DNA of 64,000 nucleotides from Micropterix aruncella (Eukaryota; Arthropoda; Insecta; Lepidoptera; Micropterigidae), in the NCBI GenBank assembly GCA_944548615.1, contig OX155952.1, positions 27,778,418-27,842,417 of the forward strand. The letters run 5' to 3'. This document shows, piece after piece, positions 11,917 through 22,247 of the stretch. The first letter of the stretch is position 1. Every line of letters starts with the position of its first letter. The position numbers were made by a program, and so were the translations under genes. Under the pieces are notes generated by a model. It worked only from the letters and a program-made list of their open reading frames with translations, ran no database searches and was not told the origin of the DNA.

Positions 11917-13176
11917 TAGATAAAGGGTTACTCCGCGTCCTCCTATAAATAAACGCTAATAAATATCTTGATATTATTCATCCGCTTCAGGCAGCCATAT
12001 TATACTATTTTCACGCCTGGCTACTCGCTCGGATCAACATCCGTCTTGGGCTTGTTAATGAGCGAACATGATTGTACGTGTCTTCTTGAGCAAGTAATTG
12101 GGGTAGATTTTGGTGATAGGGATGGATGTTTGAACTGATGTTATAGTAATCCGCAGTAACGATCGGTGGTCATCGAATGTTGGTAACCCCGTGTTGTGTT
12201 TTATGAGTGTTATTCAAAAGAGAGACTTAGGTTCAAGATGAAAACTAAATAGGTCAGATTCACTAAAGCGGGTACATATCTTAAAAATTCTAATAGGACC
12301 CAACAAATAGAAGTACCAGTTGTCGAGAGTAGTAGAAAGAGTACGTTAGTGTATAGCAGTATTATGAAGTGATGAGAGGATTCCAGTAACAACGATAAGG
12401 ATTCTGAATAGGAAATACCCCGCTAAAGATTTAGCTGTCATTGTATGTGGCAAGGAAAATTAAAATTTGCTGGATAGTTAGAAAAAAGTTGTGTAGACCA
12501 ATAATCCTCTTTGACAGTAAAGCTTCGGGGTAAGTGAAATCAAATCTAGATAAAGGGTTACTCCGCGTCCTCCTATAAATAAACGCTAATAAATATCTTG
12601 ATATTATTCATCCGCTTCAGGCAGCCATATTATACTATTTTCACGCCTGGCTACTCGCTCGGATCAACATCCGTCTTGGGCTTGTTAATGAGCGAACATG
12701 ATTGTACGTGTCTTCTTGAGCAAGTAATTGGGGTAGATTTTGGTGATAGGGATGGATGTTTGAACTGATGTTATAGTAATCCGCAGTAACGATCGGTGGT
12801 CATCGAATGTTGGTAACCCCGTGTTGTGTTTTATGAGTGTTATTCAAAAGAGAGACTTAGGTTCAAGATGAAAACTAAATAGGTCAGATTCACTAAAGCG
12901 GGTACATATCTTAAAAATTGTAATAGGACCCAACAAATAGAAGTACCAGTTGTCGAGAGTACTAGAAAGAGTACGTTAGTGTATAGCAGTATTATGAAGT
13001 GATGAGAGGATTCCAGTAACAACGATAAGGATTCTGAATAGGAAATACCCCGCTAAAGATTTAGCTGTCATTGTATGTGGCAAGGAAAATTAAAATTTGC
13101 TGGATAGTTAGAAAAAAGTTGTGTAGACCAATAATCCTCTTTGACAGTAAAGCTTCGGGGTAAGTGAAATCAAATC
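11917..13176. repeat. 630-bp tandem duplication, two nearly identical copies
   Basis: Copy 1 (11917-12546) and copy 2 (12547-13176) start with TAGATAAAGGGTTACTCCGC and end with GGTAAGTGAAATCAAATC. The period is exactly 630 bp. Only a couple of substitutions were noticed: AAATTCTAATAGG versus AAATTGTAATAGG, and AGAGTAGTAG versus AGAGTACTAG. The high identity means a very recent duplication or an assembly/haplotype artefact. The identical 60-codon minus-strand frames in both copies are not supported as genes. Confidence 0.95.
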
Positions 13177-13365
13177 AATGGTTTTCCAAATATTTTGTTG
13201 TTGTTTTAAACCCGCTATAGTAACTGGACCTGGAATTATTTCTGATAGTAATAACGAAGATATTCATTCAGAATTTCTCAGGTAAAAGCCATATTGCAGG
13301 ATTAAGGAAGTCTTTGAAACAGCTTGGACGACTGCAAGTTACAAACAAGCTGTCCACCATATAAC

Positions 13366-13490
13366 AGGTTAGTCTCAGTTGGTGAGGGAATTGAATAAAA
13401 TAAACGTTTTACCATTCGGTTTCTGTTACTTTGTAGCCAAAATCAACGTTTTATATAAAGTAGTTCTGAAATAAATATATAATACATATA
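13366..13490 (+). repeat. LINE 3'-tail fragment
   Basis: GGTTAGTCTCAGTTGGTGAG...AAACGTTTTACCATTCGGTTTCTGTTACTTTGTAGCCAAAATCAACGTTTTATA parallels the tail at about 15215-15340 (GCTAGTCCCAGTTGGGTGACAG...AAGGTTTTGCCATTCGGTTCCTGTT). It is a diverged copy of the same LINE 3' end. Confidence 0.5.
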
Positions 13491-13699
13491 AATCGAAATA
13501 AACCTTCGAGCTATTCTTAAATCTGATGGATTTTTAAAAATCTTGGACATATCCTAAGTAATTGATGCCCAATGACACGCATGGTTTCAGAAGAAGAACT
13601 GGAGGCAGAAATAAGCTGTGGTGTATATTCAACATCACCGGGATAAGCAAAAACTGCTACTATACCTACTATTTAATTGTTAGAGGATAGGGCTTGGTA

Positions 13700-13810
13700 T
13701 TATAATAATAATAATAATTTTATTCATTCAAAAACATAAATTTACAATTGTATTAGTTGCAGAATCTGCCTAACTAGGCCATAGCCCGTACCAAGGAAAA
13801 CTCTATGTAT
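13700..13810 (-). repeat. LINE 3'-tail fragment with (AAT)n end, minus strand
   Basis: ATAATAATAATAATTTTATTCATTC is followed by CTGCCTAACTAGGCCATAGCCCGTACCAAGG. The second motif recurs at about 43966-44005 (CTGCCTAACTAGGCCGAAGCCCGTGCCAAGG). The terminal (ATA)n on the left implies a LINE 3' end read on the minus strand. Confidence 0.45.
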
Positions 13811-14279
13811 GGCAAAGATTTATTCATGGCTCATAATATTAAAATGAAAAATACAAAATATGATAAAATAGAAAATAGATAAGCGAATGCAAATTAAACT
13901 TATAATTATATTTAAAATATTGATATAGCATGGTCATGGAAATAAATATTAATATATATTAATATAAAATGTCGTAATATGAACTTTGTAAAACAAATAA
14001 ATAAATAGTATTATTGGAATTTGAACATCTATTTAGAAAATTTCATCTACCAAAGAATAGCCTTAATAAATATAAATATCTGTGTTTTTACTTTTTAGCT
14101 GCATCTCTTAGTTCCTGGTTAGTTAATAAAAAAAATGGAATCCGCTATTATAGGGGATGGAAAGACGGGTAAGCGACAGGCTAAATATTAAAATTAATCA
14201 AACAACTTTTTCTGCCACCGAAATATTACACGTTATATTCATTCATCGAAATATCAAATACTGAATGCGAATAATTATT

Positions 14280-14535
14280 CTATCCGGAGAGCTACTTGGT
14301 GAGTTCCCTCTCCACCTCTCTGCCTCGAAGGAGGTAACTTTATCTGAATATGATTATCGGAACGAATTCTCCGGCAATCCTTTGCTTCATTTGCTTTGTG
14401 GAAGTTTCTCTACGCGCCTGACGGCCGATTATCTTCGTTAAGTTCCCAGTCGGAGTTTTCCGTTTGACTCGAGCGGATATCTGCATTTAGTTAGCGAAAC
14501 GACCAGCAAACGATCTTGCAAACTCGCACCTTCGC
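14280..14535. promoter_or_regulatory. GC-richer, non-repetitive intronic segment, candidate enhancer
   Basis: About 250 bp of balanced composition, CG-containing and free of obvious repeats, in the middle of the AT-rich dve intron. This is composition evidence only; no factor sites are claimed. Confidence 0.15.
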
Positions 14536-14589
14536 TTGCTTAATGATCCTTACAATATATATATATATACGTATCGAAGTATTGTTACT

Positions 14590-15345
14590 TGTTTAACTTA
14601 TTCTTGCAGAAAGACCAGAGGCTATGCGATAAGACCTCACTGCGTCACTCGAACATTCACTTTGCCTTTTCAGTAATCGATTATACTCTTACTCTTTCTG
14701 TGTCCGTGATGCAAGTTTCTGGAACGATCTCCCAGCAAATTTACGAAATTCGCATTCTTTACAATCATTTAAGACTCACCTCAAAATTACTACTTTTCTA
14801 ATAAGTATCCAGTTCTTCCCTTTCTCTCTTCTTCCTCTTCTGATGTTTTCTCTCCGGGTATTCTTAGTTTCAGATATAGTAGTTTGTATTTTATGCAGAC
14901 TTACTTAATATTTATTACCACAGCCCGCGTATGTACCACTGCACGGTGTTGTAAGGTTAGTTTTAAGATAGGTTAGATTATGTAATCGAATTTTATATTA
15001 TTATTATTGCCGATTTAATAATGGAATTGCATTTTATTTATTATATATTTTTAATATTTTTTTATTATTATTTTTTATTTTATTCTGAAGACCACATTTT
15101 AGTGCAATTTAGTGTCATTAGCTTTTTACTAAAACTTGTACATTTGTAGGCAACCAAGCAATCAAGCAAACTTGATTGTAATATTGGAGTCCTGTCCACC
15201 CTAGAACGGGCTAGTCCCAGTTGGGTGACAGAAACAAATAAGCAAAAGGTTAAGGTTTTGCCATTCGGTTCCTGTTATTTTTGTAAGCTAATCAATGTTT
15301 TATAGTAATTAATTCTTAAATAAAATAAATAAATAAAATTAGGTT
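14590..15345 (+). mobile_element. LINE 3' end: C-terminal ORF2 remnant plus 3' UTR and tail
   Basis: Frame at 14707-14800 reads RDASFWNDLPANLRNSHSL followed by QSFKTHLKITTF. This is the FWN-LP--LR-----FK--LK signature at the end of ORF2 in CR1/L2/jockey-type LINEs. The 3' part has CCTGTCCACCCTAGAACGGG...AGTTGGGTGACAGAA and ends with AATTCTTAAATAAAATAAATAAAT. It is 5'-truncated, as is usual for target-primed insertion. Tails of the same family occur at 8588, 13366, 17885 (minus) and 47490 (minus). Confidence 0.65.
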
Positions 15346-15354
15346 AGTTGTAAG

Positions 15355-15390
15355 AGGCGAGATTATTGCCACGTGGCAATAATCTCGCCT
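15355..15390. repeat. 36-bp perfect palindrome centred on CACGTG
   Basis: AGGCGAGATTATTGCC, then ACGT, then GGCAATAATCTCGCCT: both arms are perfectly complementary with no loop. It lies directly after the LINE tail that ends at about 15345. It may be a small foldback element or a replication by-product. It has no terminator function in a eukaryotic context. Confidence 0.85.
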
Positions 15391-15676
15391 TTTTGTGATC
15401 AAAATTTTTATTGGAAATAAATAATTTATTATTATTTATTATTATTATTAATCGGCGGCTCATAGTTTGCCCCGTACCTGCAAATCACTTTTACTATTTG
15501 TACGAAATTAGGAATGTTATTAATCCGTATTCGATACATAGGATGTACGTGCACGATTACATGGAAAAACTAGAAAGTAAACATTTTCACAAGTATAATG
15601 GAAGGCAATTACAAAACATTTGAATTGTTTTATTTTTGTAATAATTTTCTCAGGAGGAAAATCAAAATAACGCATA

Positions 15677-15735
15677 ACGTCAGTGTAACGATTAGGGTAA
15701 CGTTAGCGTATCGTTAGTGTAACAATAGCGTGATG
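15677..15735. repeat. Short degenerate repeat, GTGTAACGNTTAG type
   Basis: CGTCAGTGTAACGATTAGGG, then TAACGTTAGCGTATCGTTAG, then TGTAACAATAGCGTG: roughly 10-17 bp degenerate repetition immediately 5' of the 5S rRNA pseudogene. It is not a telomeric TTAGG array. Confidence 0.5.
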
Positions 15736-15742
15736 TCCGCGT

Positions 15743-15825
15743 AGCCGCGTTGAAACACTGGTTCCTCTTAGACCACGGAAGTTAAGCAGCGTGGGGCGTG
15801 GTCAGTACTTGGATGGGTGGTCAGT
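15743..15825 (+). pseudogene. Partial 5S rRNA pseudogene
   Basis: Matches the 5S rRNA body: AGACCACGGAAGTTAAGCAG, CGTGGGGCGTGGTCAGTACT, then TGGATGGGTGG. This is the conserved internal control region (box A to box C) that binds TFIIIA/TFIIIC in functional genes. The 5' end is diverged (about GTAGCCGCGTTGAAACACTGG). The 3' end breaks off after TGGATGGGTGG and is followed by a repeated GTCAGTACTG instead of the GACCGCCTGGGAACACCG-type end. Incomplete, so not a functional rRNA gene. It could be a lone pseudogene or the head of a 5S-derived SINE. Confidence 0.8.
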
Positions 15826-16289
15826 ACTGTAAAATAAATGTCGTTAGAAATTAAGGTGGGCTGTTACCGTAAGAGGTATACAAGATTACTTAACATTAAA
15901 AAATAATAATCGCCGGTTTCAAGCGCATTCGCTTATAATCATGACGTCACTGCATGGACGTCTTTACTAACAAGGCGTTTACGAAATCTATTTGTAAAAG
16001 AGATGAACAATAAAAATCACCGCGCGACGCGAGCGTAGCGTATGCTAATCGGGGCTAATTTATTGGGGCAGATTACTACGACCACCCATGTAAACATGCG
16101 GACAAGACAAGTGTACTTGACTTACTACGAATGCTACATAGCTGGAAGCACTGCAATGTAAAATGGATATAATATGCCGTCAATATGCCCAAGACGTCAT
16201 CGCGTCATAATCTCTATAGAGGCGGAAAAAAAATCCAGTGTAATTTCAAACACCACACCTGTTGAAAAAAAATCGCTTATTTTAAAAAG

Positions 16290-16668
16290 CTTCTTCAATT
16301 GATTTTTGGGCAGTCGGACAGAAAGAATATCCCTTGCTATCACGCAAAATGGTGACAACTACTTTTGTGAGAGTGGGGTTTCACAACTGGGTATAATTAA
16401 AACGAAATTCAGAAATCCTTCTGATCCTAAATCAGAATTAATATTGAAATTCAACAAAGTTGCTCCTAAAAGACTTAATCTGCGACAAGAAGCAAACCTA
16501 TCAATCACATTAATTAACAAGCAATATTATTGCTTTTTTATGACTGTAATTTCTGTTATTTAAATAAAAACCCTTACTATCTGATATAGCTAGATTTTTT
16601 AGAAGGGGTTCGCACTCGTCTGTATAATTTAATAGGGGTACGTGGGGATATAAGTTTGAAAAACCCTG
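16290..16668 (+). pseudogene. hAT transposon remnant: transposase C-terminus plus 3' terminal repeat
   Basis: An open frame to a stop at 16561-16563 contains YFCESGVSQLGIIKTKFRN then a SELILKFNKVAPKRLNL-like segment. This resembles the end of ZBED5/SCAND3-like hAT transposases, where a CESGFS-L--IK-K-RNRLDVE--L---L pattern is usual. About 100 bases after the stop, the minus-strand reading CAGGGTTTTTCAAACTTATA...CCCACGTACCCC looks like a hAT terminal sequence, placing the element's end at 16668. No 5' half was found, so the copy is truncated. Divergence at RNPSDPKSE instead of RNRLDVE suggests decay. Confidence 0.6.
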
Positions 16669-16669
16669 A

Positions 16670-17880
16670 TCTATAGGTATGGCAAACGTGTCTGGCACAT
16701 GAAGAATCTAACAAAATGGTTGTCTTTTTAGTTCCAGACCTGAAAATTGGTCATATCATACTTAACATTATACCGATAGCTTAGGATAACATCTGGCTGG
16801 GATGTGCGATCACCAAAGCCTTGCCAGACTCGTTTAATTGTCGTCAGATAAACACGCATTAAACGATTCTGACGCGCATTAAACGAATTACGTGCATAAA
16901 ACAGTGCGCACTGCCACAAACTTCAGTAGATTCTGGCGAGGCTTTAGTTATTATAAACATTAGCCAAATGTGTATTTTCGTGGAATTATTGGATTAATTA
17001 TCCTGTACAAAAAAAATATTTCTGTGAAAATTAGAGCAATGAGTTTGCACTTTTGTCTAATTTCTAAATCCCGCGATACGCATTCCGCGACTTTTTAAAG
17101 TAGCCAGAATTATTTTAAATGATAATGTCTGAGAATATTAATTCGTATTATAAGTTTTAAGCCTTTAAAAAGAAGGCCGACTTATCAGTAAACCATATCG
17201 ATTTTTTCCTGTTTTGTAATTGTTGAAATATTCCCGCCAGAGTAGTTTCGTGCAACTGTAAATAGGCCAGATTTCTTTTTTGTGCATTTTAGGATCGAAT
17301 CTAGTAAATGGAATATATTTGTAACCGGGAAAATAATGTTATTACAATTCGAATGCACCTACCGCCTTCCCACACATCGTATAATCCTCGCCAGACTTTC
17401 AGATAGATCCTCGAAATTTCTTGATTAGCATCAATAATAGACCAGATTTAAATACTTTTACTAACTGGGAAAATAAGTCCTAAAAATATTGATTACTTCC
17501 CCGACTATTCACATATTATTGAAAATATATTAGAGCTCAGATGTACTGCGCACTGAAACATGGTATATTTTTTAATCGCGGTTGCGCGCCTGCGTACAAC
17601 GGCGACATGCAAATGAAATTATGCCGTAAACGGCATGAAACGGCATTGCCAAAGGCATGAAATCATTTTTATTAGTTTTATTACTTCTTCCAGAATTTCC
17701 GAATGTGTATTTTCAGTATAAACGAAAGAGATTGGGTGGAAAGATCGCTTCAGTTGCTATTTGAAGTGCTGTCAGTGTGGTCTACATTGTTTTTTAAAGA
17801 GGTGCAATGATACTAAGAATTTATTACATACATATTTACATTTATTAATTATAAGGGAATTATTTTTTGTTATGTAGATA
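16670..17880. other. Intronic stretch without recognised genes
   Basis: No coding, RNA or repeat structure was recognised. The short minus-strand frame 16728-16919 overlaps a small duplicated motif (AAACACGCATTAAACGA / GACGCGCATTAAACGAA) and has no domain. Confidence 0.3.
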
Positions 17881-17884
17881 ACAT

Positions 17885-18180
17885 TGATTTTGCGTACAAA
17901 AATAATTAACCGAATGGCAAAACCTTAATTAACCTCAGGCCTTTCGATAACCTTAATTAACCTCAGGCCTTCGAACCTAACCTAAATGGGACTAACTCGT
18001 TCTAGGGTAGACAGGGCTCTAACAAGACAATAAATTATTTCAACGCTTTTGTAAAATGCTCGTTTTAAACTAAATTGCCTTAAAATGTGGTTCTCGAAAA
18101 AAAAATAATTCCATTGTAATAAAAACGGCATTAAAATTGAATATAAAATTCCGGTAAATAGAATGAAAGATTCATCATAA
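17885..18180 (-). repeat. LINE 3'-tail fragment, minus strand
   Basis: Read on the minus strand this carries GAGCCCTGTCTACCCTAGAA...GAGTTAGTCCCA and an AAGGTTTTGCCATTCGGTTA motif, the same order as the tail of the LINE at 14590-15345. A short CCTTAATTAACCTCAGGCCTT duplication sits at about 17922-17972. Confidence 0.55.
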
Positions 18181-18380
18181 AGATAATACATCTAAAAGAA
18201 GGAGAACAAGAAATTTATAAGGAAGAACCAAAAGAAAATGAGAAAGAAAGGAAAGAAAAGTATGAAATAGAAGAACTTTATTGTGCTATAAAAACTTTAC
18301 CTAATGAAAATTTTACTTCTTTAATAACCAAAAGACTATTTTTCCATAAATGGCGGACTTATCGCTATAGCGATATCTAA
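18162..18380 (+). other. Charged open reading frame without a start codon, origin unknown
   Basis: An open frame with no ATG runs to TAA at 18378-18380 and reads HLKEGEQEIYKEEPKENEKE then a YEIEELYCAIKTLPNENF-like segment. Composition is Lys/Glu-rich and protein-like. It is followed at 18490-18675 by what looks like a LINE 3' tail, so it may be a retrotransposon remnant. Not recognised as any family. Confidence 0.2.
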
Positions 18381-18489
18381 CAGTCAACCATTAACAGACA
18401 ACCATCAAAAAGTCATTATTATGAAATATATTGCAAGAAATTATTATGATGAACGCAGTACTACGGCAGATGAACACAGTACTAAATAT

Positions 18490-18675
18490 CACCTCAATAC
18501 AGGCTCTGCCTAGTGAGGTGATAAAATCCCGCCGAAGCCGCACCTTTAGTAAATTTCCAGGGTTTACATTTTGTATGTACGACTAAATCATGTAAAATAT
18601 ACTAAAAGAAATTTAATCATGTAATACTAGGGATAAATAAAATAAACAAATAAATAAATAAATAAATAAATATAT
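18490..18675 (+). repeat. Probable LINE 3' tail with (AAAT)n end
   Basis: CAGGCTCTGCCTAGTGAGGTG...CCGCCGAAGCCGCACC is followed by AT-rich sequence and terminal AATAAATAAATAAATAAATA. The layout is that of a 5'-truncated LINE 3' UTR plus tail. Confidence 0.4.
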
Positions 18676-21600
18676 TATTTGATATAATATTATCTAGTCA
18701 AAATTAATAGAATGCATGATCAAACAATATATATGTAACAATAACGTTTAAGAATTTTTGTTACCTAATTAATAATATAATCATAATTTGTGCACCTAAG
18801 TTTTATTTAGACATAATATCAAAGCCGAAAGATAAGTATTTGAATAAGAGACGTGATATTAATACTACGATCATGGCTTATTTGTCTTTCCATCCATTCG
18901 ACCGTTTCGTGAATTTCCCTATCATAAATCGTGCACCGCCAAGGTGAAAATACCCAAGACAGTTTTACTGCTAGGTGGATGAATACGTCGCGATACACCT
19001 TATTTGATAATCTCCGCTTTGCTATGAGAGATGATTGTTTATGATTCGGCAAGCCGAGATAAGTGTGTCAGAGTCGAGGTAAATAAAAGATTATTAAAAC
19101 GTCACGGTAGATGGCTCCGTAATCGGACTCATCTTCGCCTCTAATCGCCAACAGATAGCGGCAGCTCTGCTTTGTTTGCACTCTTGTTTTATATTCGTAA
19201 TTACAGAGGCTACCGTATGCAACCGTAAAATATTTCTAAATAATGCGAGTGAACAGTAATGATGCTGCTATTGTTTTTAAATAACCCTAAATGCACGCGG
19301 TTTAGTAAAAACCATATTTTTTGCTTACATAATTTTCAGCTGATATATCAGGTAGAATCATTGATAATTTAGCGAATTCGATTGCTTAATTCTATACTAC
19401 GTTTTGGCATCTAGAATTTTACTACGAAACGCAACGTGTACTTCCAAAAATTGGTCAATATTCTCTTATGTTTAATATGGCGGCGTTCGTACTATAACTC
19501 TATGGTGGCGAATTATATATGGCGCACTATATATGGTATCCAATCTCGAAATAAAAATATATTATACCTAATAACAAACTGGTTTTTTACTCATAGCTCT
19601 TATATGTTACGCACCATGTTAATAAGATTGCCATTTTTCGTAGTGTTGTATCTCGGATATTTCTGGATATATATTTTCGGATTAGGCTTAAATTGTAGCA
19701 AATTTATTCTACCTTGAAAAAGAAAACAGTAATTTTGACAGCAGGATGCGTACTTTAGAAGATAAAGAGCAAAATAAAAAACATTTGAAAAAAATCAAAA
19801 AAAGTCTGATTTATAAATTGACTGGGCTAACGTCCAATCCTACGAAACCAAAAACTATTGCATACAATATCTGATTATCCCGAAGCCGTATATAAACTGT
19901 TTTTTGCACGTAAGATATTTATAATTGTTGAAATAAAATCCACCGCATGATCAGCCCAAGAAGCTGGGGGCTGATTTAAAGTTTTTATAGCCTGGAATTA
20001 ATTACCGCGTGTATACAATAAACCTCGCCGTTTATATTCATTTAATATTTTAATAAACATAACACAAATGAGAGCCATTTGTTTTATCTGGTAGTTTATG
20101 ACTTGTTTTAGCGCGGGAAAACGTGAAGCCCGTAGTAAGCAACAATCTGCACTATTATTCGGACGCGCAATATTAGAATCGAATGTATTTTTTTCCAGAC
20201 TTTTTCTGGTATAATATTAATTTATTACATCTGTAGTAATAATTCTGGCGTAATAAGGTAGCTTCTGGCATTTAATTTAACAATTTGATATTGTTCGGAT
20301 TTTTTTTGATCAGACAGTAGACGCTCATGGTGACGATCTAGTGCTATTGTTACAGTATTATCCATTACATCTTCTTGCGGTCTGGGACTACAGCTATAGC
20401 AAATGTGTACTGTCAATAACTGCAAATAATTATGGAGAAGCCCGAGATTAAACGATCGAGCTTGGTCAATCGCTCTTCGCCATTGTTTCACATCCCACTG
20501 TACGACAAATCATGACCACACACTCTCGCAAAGTTGCATGAGGGTCGACTAGAAACTCTTCGTCACTCATCGTACTCGTCAGACCTTGCTTCGTCAGTTT
20601 TCTACTTTATTCGGAATATGTATTTTGCATAGAAAAAAATCCAAAGTGTTGGATTCAAATGTTTTCAAAGCATTCATTGAGTCCACGGGAGTTGACAGCA
20701 GATGCATTACCCAACTTTCATTAAAATGACAAACTTCATAGATGATAGTGATCAATATTTTGTTTAATTAAATATATATTTTTCGTACCGATTTTCAAAA
20801 AAAATCTTAAATTTCCTTTATAGACGGCATAAGAAAGGACCTAATGTTTGCGTCCTCAGTTTCCTGAAAAAACTGATGATTTCCATTTCGGGTTGTAAAA
20901 AGTTTCAGTTGTCCCGCACATTGAGTCAATGTGCCATTTGTTTGACTCTAATCGTCGCGTCACCAAACGCCCCTTATAATCCTAACCGCAAAGAAGCCGA
21001 GAACATAGCTATTGCTTTTAGGGTCGCCTGAATCCCTGCGACTTGATTACCGCGCGAATATTAAGAGACCACCTCATGCCCTTCCTCTGATGCCTATCTT
21101 CATTCCTAAACATAACTGTTATCTTGTTTAGTCTAACAAGCCGACGTTAGGTTTATATAGCTGTAACATAAACCTAGCCTCGAAGATATGGGCGCGAGTT
21201 TAGCTTACTGATTCAGTAGTATGAAAAATATGTAATAATAATAATGATACACAAATATTTATACAGAATTTATCAAAATCGATCTTCTTAATCGTAATAA
21301 ATGACACTAGAGAGAAATGGAAACAAAATATTTTACACATTTTTTTTAAACAAATAATCTTGAATACCTAGTAAGGTTTGGTTTGTATCAAAGTGAACTC
21401 TAAATTTCAAAATTTCTTTTTATTCAGGCTGTGAAATATGTCATTACCAAATAATAATAATATTGCGCCCAGACCAATATTATCACTTAATCACTAGATC
21501 ACAATAATCACAACTAAATATATTTTTTGATGTCCAATAAATATTTTTTTTAATCTATTTAGTCCCCAGCAGTAGTGTAAATCAATATGATTACACTTTG

Positions 21601-22247
21601 TATTAGGTATTTCATGAACAACTGATATATGAAACTACTTGCGTAATTATAGAAAGTGTGTCGCACAAGATGTGTCGCCTAAGTTGTTCTAAATTTGATT
21701 GACTAAAATACAAGAAATATAGCGGGCAATAAATAATAATCAGTGTTTAAATAAATAAATTATGGTGTGGAAATATGAGAAGAGACTACTATGAGTACAC
21801 ATGCCCTTCGGCATATTTGCAATAGTTTGATAGTTGGAAATTGGTTTCGACATCGGAAATTGGTTTCGACCAAAGTTCGCATATCTGCGGTCAAATTATT
21901 TTGCCGTCAGCTCTGAGTTACCCTGTTTATTGTAATATTTATTCAGAGTGTCTATTGGGTAACTGGAGAGTCTTTTACTGTATTTCCTGACTATTTCTAT
22001 TATTTGGTACACTTTGCTGAGTAGGCCAATTTACTGGATATGGATGTTGATTTATTGTCTCAAATTCAAGATATAAAATCATCTAAGACCGACAAAATGA
22101 ACATTCAGCATTGTTCACTACTACACGCATTCAATATTGTAGACTTTACCTAATTGATAGGTACTTGATAATATTAATTTCTATCCCAATTTTGTTCAGC
22201 TAACACCGTGTTAACACTATTTCACGAGTATTTTTCTTTACCCGCAG
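18676..22247. other. dve: 3' part of the large dve intron, no recognised genes
   Basis: AT-rich, with several short open frames (such as 18819-19052 and 20225-20491, both minus) that carry no recognisable domain. A small duplicated GGAAATTGGTTTCGAC motif occurs at 21837-21870. The last part leads to the polypyrimidine tract and acceptor at 22247. Confidence 0.35.

Larger units (their letters stand above)
5471..22247 (+). other. dve: dve intron, 16.8 kb, separating compass and homeodomain exons
   Basis: Bounded by donor GAG/GTTTGT at 5470/5471 and acceptor TTTACCCGCAG at 22247; both flanking exons are phase 0. No intervening dve exon was recognised, though a small one in phase 0 cannot be excluded. 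It contains LINE 3' tails, a 630-bp tandem duplication, a 5S pseudogene, a hAT remnant and GC-richer non-repetitive stretches (about 9350-9560, 10020-10510, 14280-14530) that could carry enhancers. The regulatory role is inference only. Confidence 0.7.

Noticed and set aside
12210..13022. Two almost identical 60-codon minus-strand open frames
   Set aside because: Both lie in the 630-bp tandem duplication. Identity reflects the recent duplication, and the hydrophobic peptide has no family resemblance.
15690..15715. Insect telomeric TTAGG repeat (ATTAGGGTAACGTTAG)
   Set aside because: Only one TTAGGG occurrence; the surrounding unit is a different degenerate repeat.
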